From NCBI GenBank assembly GCA_964654135.1, contig CAZZHV010000010.1:1-34620 (forward strand): DNA of 34,620 bases, in the 5' to 3' direction. Origin of the DNA: CAMLQK01 sp964654135 (GTDB lineage Bacteria > Patescibacteriota > Saccharimonadia > Saccharimonadales > UBA4665). Of this stretch, positions 31,271 through 34,620 are shown one piece after another. The position numbers and the translations under genes were made by a program. Below the pieces are notes generated by a model. It saw only the letters and a list, made by a program, of their open reading frames with translations, ran no database searches and was not told where the DNA came from. Position 1 is the stretch's first letter. Each line of letters opens with the position of its first letter.

Positions 31271-33410
31271 CGCCTTTCTTCTCTGCGGCTTCGCGAGCTG
31301 CAGCTTTCATACTGAGCTGCAAGCGACCGCGATCGTCGATAGCGACCAACTTTACGTCTACGTGATCACCTTCTTTAAGAACATCGCTTGGTTTCTCGAT
31401 GCGTTCTTCGGCAATTTCGCTGACGTGAACGAGACCGTCCTTGCCTGGCAAAATCTGCACGAATGCACCAAAGTCCATAACGCTAACCACTGGTGCATTC
31501 TTGTAGATAGCACCAACTTCTGGTTCGGCGGTAATGTTCTTGATCCACTGCTTAGCAGCATCAATTGAAGCACCGTCTGGACTTGCAATCATAACCGTAC
31601 CGTCATCCTTGATGTCGATTTCGGCGCCAGTTTCTTTGGTAATCTTCTGAATGGTTTCACCACCCTTGCCGATCACTTCACGAATCTTGTCTGGGTTAAT
31701 CTTGATGGTCTCTACGCGTGGTGCGTATGGGCTCAATTCACCCTTAGGAGCAGCGATAACGCTGACCATGTGTTCAAGGATGTGTGAACGACCTTCTTTG
31801 GCTTGCATTAACGCATCGCGCAAGACGCTTACTGGCAGACCGTGGACTTTCATATCCATTTGGAGGGCAGTAATACCTTCGGTGGTGCCAGTTACCTTAA
31901 AGTCCATGTCACCGGCAAAGTCTTCTGCGTCAGCAATGTCGCTGAGGATGATAACTTTGTCACCTTCGATCATAAGACCCATGGCAATACCAGATACTGG
32001 GCGCTTAAGTGGCACACCAGCGTCCATAAGAGCCATACAGCTAGAACAAGTTGCAGCCATAGAGGTTGAACCGTTCTGACTCATAATTTCGGTAACTGAG
32101 CGAATAGCGTATGGGAAGTCGGCTTCATCTGGAAGCATTGGCAAAAGTGCACGTTCTGCAAGGTAACCGTGGCCAATTTCGCGGCGGCCTGGTGAACCAA
32201 GTCGACGTACTTCACCAACGGTGTAACCCGGAGCGTTGTAGTGGTGCATGTAGCGACGCTCAGCTTCGCGTTCCATAGTGTCTACGATCTGTGCGTAGCT
32301 CAGTGGTGCAAGTGTTACGACGTTCATAGCCTGAGTAAGACCACGAGTGAAAATGCTCGAGCCGTGAGCGCGTGGCAAGAAGCCAGTTTCACTACTTAAT
32401 GGACGAATTTCGGTAAACTTGCGGCCATCTGGGCGAACACCATCGACAAGAATGTCTTGGCGAACGTCTTTATTGGCAGCAACTGCGAATGCATCTTCGT
32501 ATTCACGCTTTACGCTCGCAAAGTCATCACCGAGCTTTTCGGCAAAGTGAGCCAAGAGGCTTTCGCGAAGTATGTGCATGCGTTCATGGCGCTCTGCCAT
32601 CGGTGCGCGAAGCTTTTCGCCCATTTTACCATCGAGGAAAGCGTTAACTTCGGACTGAATTTCTTCGCTCGGCTTAATGAGTTCATATTCTTGGGCAGTA
32701 ACACCAACCTTCTCTACAAGTTGCTTCTGCAAAGCGATAGCAGGCTCCATTGCCTTTTGGGCAAATTCGAGAGCTGCGGCAACTTCTTCTTCGGTGGCTT
32801 CGTTAGCACCAGCTTCGACCATCATGATGGCACCTTCGGTACCAGCAACAACGAGGTCAAGCTTACCCTTGTCGAGTTCTTCTGGGGTGGCGAAGGCTTT
32901 GTATTCGCCGTCTACCATACCAACACGAACACCAGCCACTGGACCATCAAATGGTGCGCCAGTTAGCATAAATGCCGTACTCATAGCGATCATAGCGATC
33001 ATGTCCGGACGGAAGCTAGGATCCATGCTGAGCACGGTAGCAACACCTTGAACTTCGTGACGGTAACCTTTAGGCCACAGTGGACGGATTGGACGGTCAA
33101 TAAGACGACCAATGAGGATTGCATCGTCAGATGGTCGGCCTTCGCGCTTAATAAAGCGGGAGCCGCTAATTTTACCGGCAGCATACATCTTCTCTTCGTA
33201 GTCGATGCTTAATGGGAAGTAATCCATGCCTGTTACGGCCTGATTGCTAACCATTGCTGTACCGAGAACAACCGTGTCGCCGTAGCGTGCAATAACGCTG
33301 GCGCTGGTGCGGAATCCGACGCGGTTGATTTCCAAACTCAACTTACGGCCGCAGAATTCAGTCTCTACTGAGATGATTTCTTTGCCAAAAGGATTGATGA
33401 TCTGGCTCAT
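31260..33410 (-). CDS. pnp: Polynucleotide phosphorylase
   Basis: Trimeric phosphorolytic 3'-5' exoribonuclease. 716 residues from the ATG at 33410 (ATGAGCCAG); an upstream TTG would add 17 unlikely residues including a CxxC. Two RNase PH domains flank a helical linker (first about 15-145, second about 325-540, with GSPGRREIGHG), followed by KH (about 560-620; IREVIGKGGETIQKI) and S1 (about 628-695; VGAIYKNAPVVSVMDFGAFV) RNA-binding domains. AGAAAGG lies 14 bases upstream, farther than usual. It follows rpsO, as in many bacteria, and is in one run with RNase J. Confidence 0.97.
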   Translation of the reverse strand: MSQIINPFGKEIISVETEFCGRKLSLEINRVGFRTSASVIARYGDTVVLGTAMVSNQAVTGMDYFPLSIDYEEKMYAAGKISGSRFIKREGRPSDDAILIGRLIDRPIRPLWPKGYRHEVQGVATVLSMDPSFRPDMIAMIAMSTAFMLTGAPFDGPVAGVRVGMVDGEYKAFATPEELDKGKLDLVVAGTEGAIMMVEAGANEATEEEVAAALEFAQKAMEPAIALQKQLVEKVGVTAQEYELIKPSEEIQSEVNAFLDGKMGEKLRAPMAERHERMHILRESLLAHFAEKLGDDFASVKREYEDAFAVAANKDVRQDILVDGVRPDGRKFTEIRPLSSETGFLPRAHGSSIFTRGLTQAMNVVTLAPLSYAQIVDTMEREAERRYMHHYNAPGYTVGEVRRLGSPGRREIGHGYLAERALLPMLPDEADFPYAIRSVTEIMSQNGSTSMAATCSSCMALMDAGVPLKRPVSGIAMGLMIEGDKVIILSDIADAEDFAGDMDFKVTGTTEGITALQMDMKVHGLPVSVLRDALMQAKEGRSHILEHMVSVIAAPKGELSPYAPRVETIKINPDKIREVIGKGGETIQKITKETGAEIDIKDDGTVMIASPDGASIDAAKQWIKNITAEPEVGAIYKNAPVVSVMDFGAFVQILPGKDGLVHVSEIAEERIEKPSDVLKEGDHVDVKLVAIDDRGRLQLSMKAAAREAAEKKGDEN

Positions 33411-33630
33411 ATAAAATGTTAAACCTTTCTGTTTGTTGTCAGAACAGTGAGCACAGTGCAAATATACGGCTTTCTTGTGCTTTGAAGCTATATATCTGGG
33501 GCTCTACTCACTGAACTGTAAAGTCATAGCGGGGCATATCATTACACATGACATACACACATACATTTTTGGTGTTACTTACCCGCCGAGTTAATCGTTG
33601 ACTTATTCAAACGTTAATGTGCACAAGCTG

Positions 33631-33654
33631 ACGGCCTCGAGTTATCGAGACCGT
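33631..33654 (-). promoter_or_regulatory. Hairpin in the rpsO-pnp intergenic region
   Basis: On the minus strand acggtctcga pairs with tcgaggccgt (one U-G), 4-base loop, 14 bases after the rpsO stop. No U-run follows, so it is not a strong intrinsic terminator. In E. coli a hairpin here is cut by RNase III and controls PNPase; by analogy this may be a processing or attenuation site. The rest of the 258-base gap shows no gene. Confidence 0.5.
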
Positions 33655-33668
33655 ATAGTCTATGCACC

Positions 33669-33935
33669 TTAGCGGCGGATACCGAGCTTCTTAATAAGAT
33701 CAAGGTAGGCTTGGCCGTCTTTGCTGGCGATGTACTGCAGGTGGCGCTTGCGCTGACCAACGAGCTGTAACAAACCACGACGAGCTGCAAAGTCCTTCTT
33801 GTTCACCTTAAGGTGCTCAGTCAATTCTTTGATTCGTTCAGTTTCGATACCAACCTGAACAGCTGCACTACCGGTGTCGGTTTTGTGCTTCTGGAGGTCA
33901 GTAACTACTGCTTGTTTCTTCTCACTTGTAATCAT
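33669..33935 (-). CDS. rpsO: 30S ribosomal protein uS15
   Basis: 88 residues, standard length. Four-helix protein binding the 16S central domain; conserved KTDTGSAAVQVGIETERIKEL, then NKKDFAARRGLLQLVGQRKRH and LGIRR end. Own promoter, then pnp. Starts at ATG 33935 nearly at the predicted transcription start. Confidence 0.98.
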   Translation of the reverse strand: MITSEKKQAVVTDLQKHKTDTGSAAVQVGIETERIKELTEHLKVNKKDFAARRGLLQLVGQRKRHLQYIASKDGQAYLDLIKKLGIRR

Positions 33936-33944
33936 ACTTCGTGT

Positions 33945-33973
33945 ATTTTATCAGATTAACTTCTCTGACGCAA
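33945..33973 (-). promoter_or_regulatory. Promoter of rpsO
   Basis: TTGCGT (33968-33973), exact 17-base spacer, TAAAAT (33945-33950) preceded by TGa, on the minus strand. The ATG is 9 bases after the -10, so the leader is only about 2 bases. Confidence 0.75.
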
Positions 33974-34004
33974 GATATTGAGCAATGGTTATCTGCGATG
34001 CCTT

Positions 34005-34268
34005 TTACATGTGTGCAAATTCATCGACAGCCAAGCCACCGACGAACGCCGTGAAAGCCTCTGGCCCAAAGTGAACAAGTGGATTGTTATACTCTAACAA
34101 TTTGCTGTCACGTACAACGACACAATGCGCGCCTTCGGCAGCTTCGAGACAGTTTCCGCCGTTACCGCCGCTCCAACTTGAAGCACGAAAGTTAAGCTCA
34201 TCTGGCGGGCACAGCTCAACGCAATTACCCTGTGCACTATGACTCGATTTGATAAATTGACGTTCCAT
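34005..34268 (-). CDS. DUF397-domain protein
   Basis: 87 residues. The middle and end match the DUF397 pattern: FRASSWSGGNGGNCLEAA, then VVVRDSK and a final F-G-P-E-A-F-x-A-F-V-G-G segment. The first 17 residues (FIKSSHSAQGNCVEL) repeat the same N-terminal DUF397 motif, so the protein has 1.5 copies. DUF397 is characteristic of actinobacteria, where it often neighbours XRE regulators; none is seen here. Strong GAGGGAGG Shine-Dalgarno and a probable TACAAT -10 (34290-34295). It interrupts the usual truB-to-rpsO spacing. Function unknown. Confidence 0.85.
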   Translation of the reverse strand: MERQFIKSSHSAQGNCVELCPPDELNFRASSWSGGNGGNCLEAAEGAHCVVVRDSKLLEYNNPLVHFGPEAFTAFVGGLAVDEFAHM

Positions 34269-34306
34269 GATCCCTCCCTCAGCTTATGTATTGTATAAGT
34301 ATACCG

Positions 34307-34620
34307 CTATTGCTTGAGTTTGGTAGCGATTTTCTCAGGAGTTATGCCGTCCATCTGCACAGCGTCGCTGATATCGAACTTCCCTACTTTAGTGCGTCGC
34401 AAGTCGCTCATATATGCGCCGGTTTTGAGCACCTTACCAAGGTCTTCTACGAGAGAACGAATATACGTACCGCTCGATACTTCGGTAGTAAAACGAACAA
34501 AAGGATAGCTATAGTCAGTAAGTGTGATTTGTTCGATATGCACAGGACGAGCTTTTAGCTCTGGAGTTTTACCATTACGGGCAAGTTTATAGGCTCGTTG
34601 GCCATTGATTTTGATAGCCG
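34307..34620 (-). CDS. truB: tRNA pseudouridine synthase B, C-terminal part (5' end beyond window)
   Basis: Makes pseudouridine 55 in tRNA. 103 codons are open from 34618 to the stop at 34307-34309; the frame continues off the window, so the catalytic-Asp domain is missing from view. Seen: AIKINGQRAYKLARNGK (matches the family SAxKxxGxRAYexAR segment) and SSGTYIRSLVEDLG (family GTYIRTL). The usual Cys or Ser before GTYIR is Ser. A shortened C-terminus (no PUA domain evident) fits the bacterial short form. Confidence 0.93.
   Translation of the reverse strand, partial: AIKINGQRAYKLARNGKTPELKARPVHIEQITLTDYSYPFVRFTTEVSSGTYIRSLVEDLGKVLKTGAYMSDLRRTKVGKFDISDAVQMDGITPEKIATKLKQ

Noticed and set aside
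33411..33461. Upstream extension of pnp with a CxxC motif starting at 33461
   Set aside because: It would use TTG and no family member has it; the ATG at 33410 begins the conserved N-terminus.
1..34620. Recoded UGA (glycine) as in Gracilibacteria/Absconditabacteria
   Set aside because: UGA ends several genes at the expected family length (for example at 12151, 30525 and 31046) and no gene needs in-frame UGA.
1..34620. CRISPR arrays, tRNA or rRNA genes, transposases, phage genes
   Set aside because: No regularly spaced repeats, no cloverleaf or T-arm pattern outside genes, and no protein with such motifs was found on either strand.

Overview
The window most probably comes from the chromosome of a Candidate Phyla Radiation bacterium of the Saccharibacteria (TM7) type. 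It has compact genes and many overlapping start/stop pairs. UGA is used as a stop, which argues against the UGA-to-glycine lineages Absconditabacteria and Gracilibacteria. A type IV pilus (T4P) machine is present with no secretin or PilP beside it, as expected for a cell without an outer membrane. Single-copy bacterial genes show CPR-like erosion of metal-binding cysteines. The lineage call is inference; no rRNA gene is present.

Layout. 1-8045 (minus strand): a nearly complete T4P assembly operon reading pilM, pilN, pilO, an 83-residue membrane protein, pilB, pilT, pilC, pilA, a terminator, then pilD cut by the window edge. 8118-10699 (minus): a membrane-anchored TPR-like protein coupled to a large cysteine-rich secreted protein, possibly pilus- or surface-associated. 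10967-11986 (plus): an orphan acidic protein. 12062-12720: a strikingly GC-rich cassette bounded by a 12-bp inverted repeat and carrying one membrane/coiled-coil gene. 12827-16841: ychF, a PH-domain protein, a Crp/Fnr regulator, a degenerate phosphoribosyltransferase and a TlyA-type rRNA methyltransferase. 16859-20740 (minus): rpsF-ssb-rpsR, a coiled-coil protein, efp and a serine beta-lactamase-fold cell-wall protein. 20902-24381 (minus): a giant transmembrane PP2C phosphatase. 24518-27660 (minus): an unknown protein and the FtsK translocase. 27811-34620 (minus): truB (partial), a DUF397 protein, rpsO, pnp, a small membrane protein, a GNAT acetyltransferase, a family-4-like uracil-DNA glycosylase and RNase J. 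PNPase and RNase J, the two central RNA-decay enzymes, are therefore in one transcription run.

Two threads run through the window. First, at nine transcription-unit starts a sigma70-type -10 element (seven to eight of them extended TGn -10) lies only 6-10 nt upstream of the ATG, predicting leaderless or near-leaderless mRNAs; genes inside operons instead carry Shine-Dalgarno sequences or TAATG/ATGA/GTGA coupling. Second, the GC-rich cassette and the DUF397 gene look actinobacterial, which fits exchange with an actinobacterial host, although donor and direction cannot be shown from this sequence alone.

No tRNA, rRNA, CRISPR array, transposase or phage gene was seen. No gene-free stretch exceeds 300 bases; the longest is about 267 bases (10700-10966) and holds only small inverted repeats and two divergent promoters.
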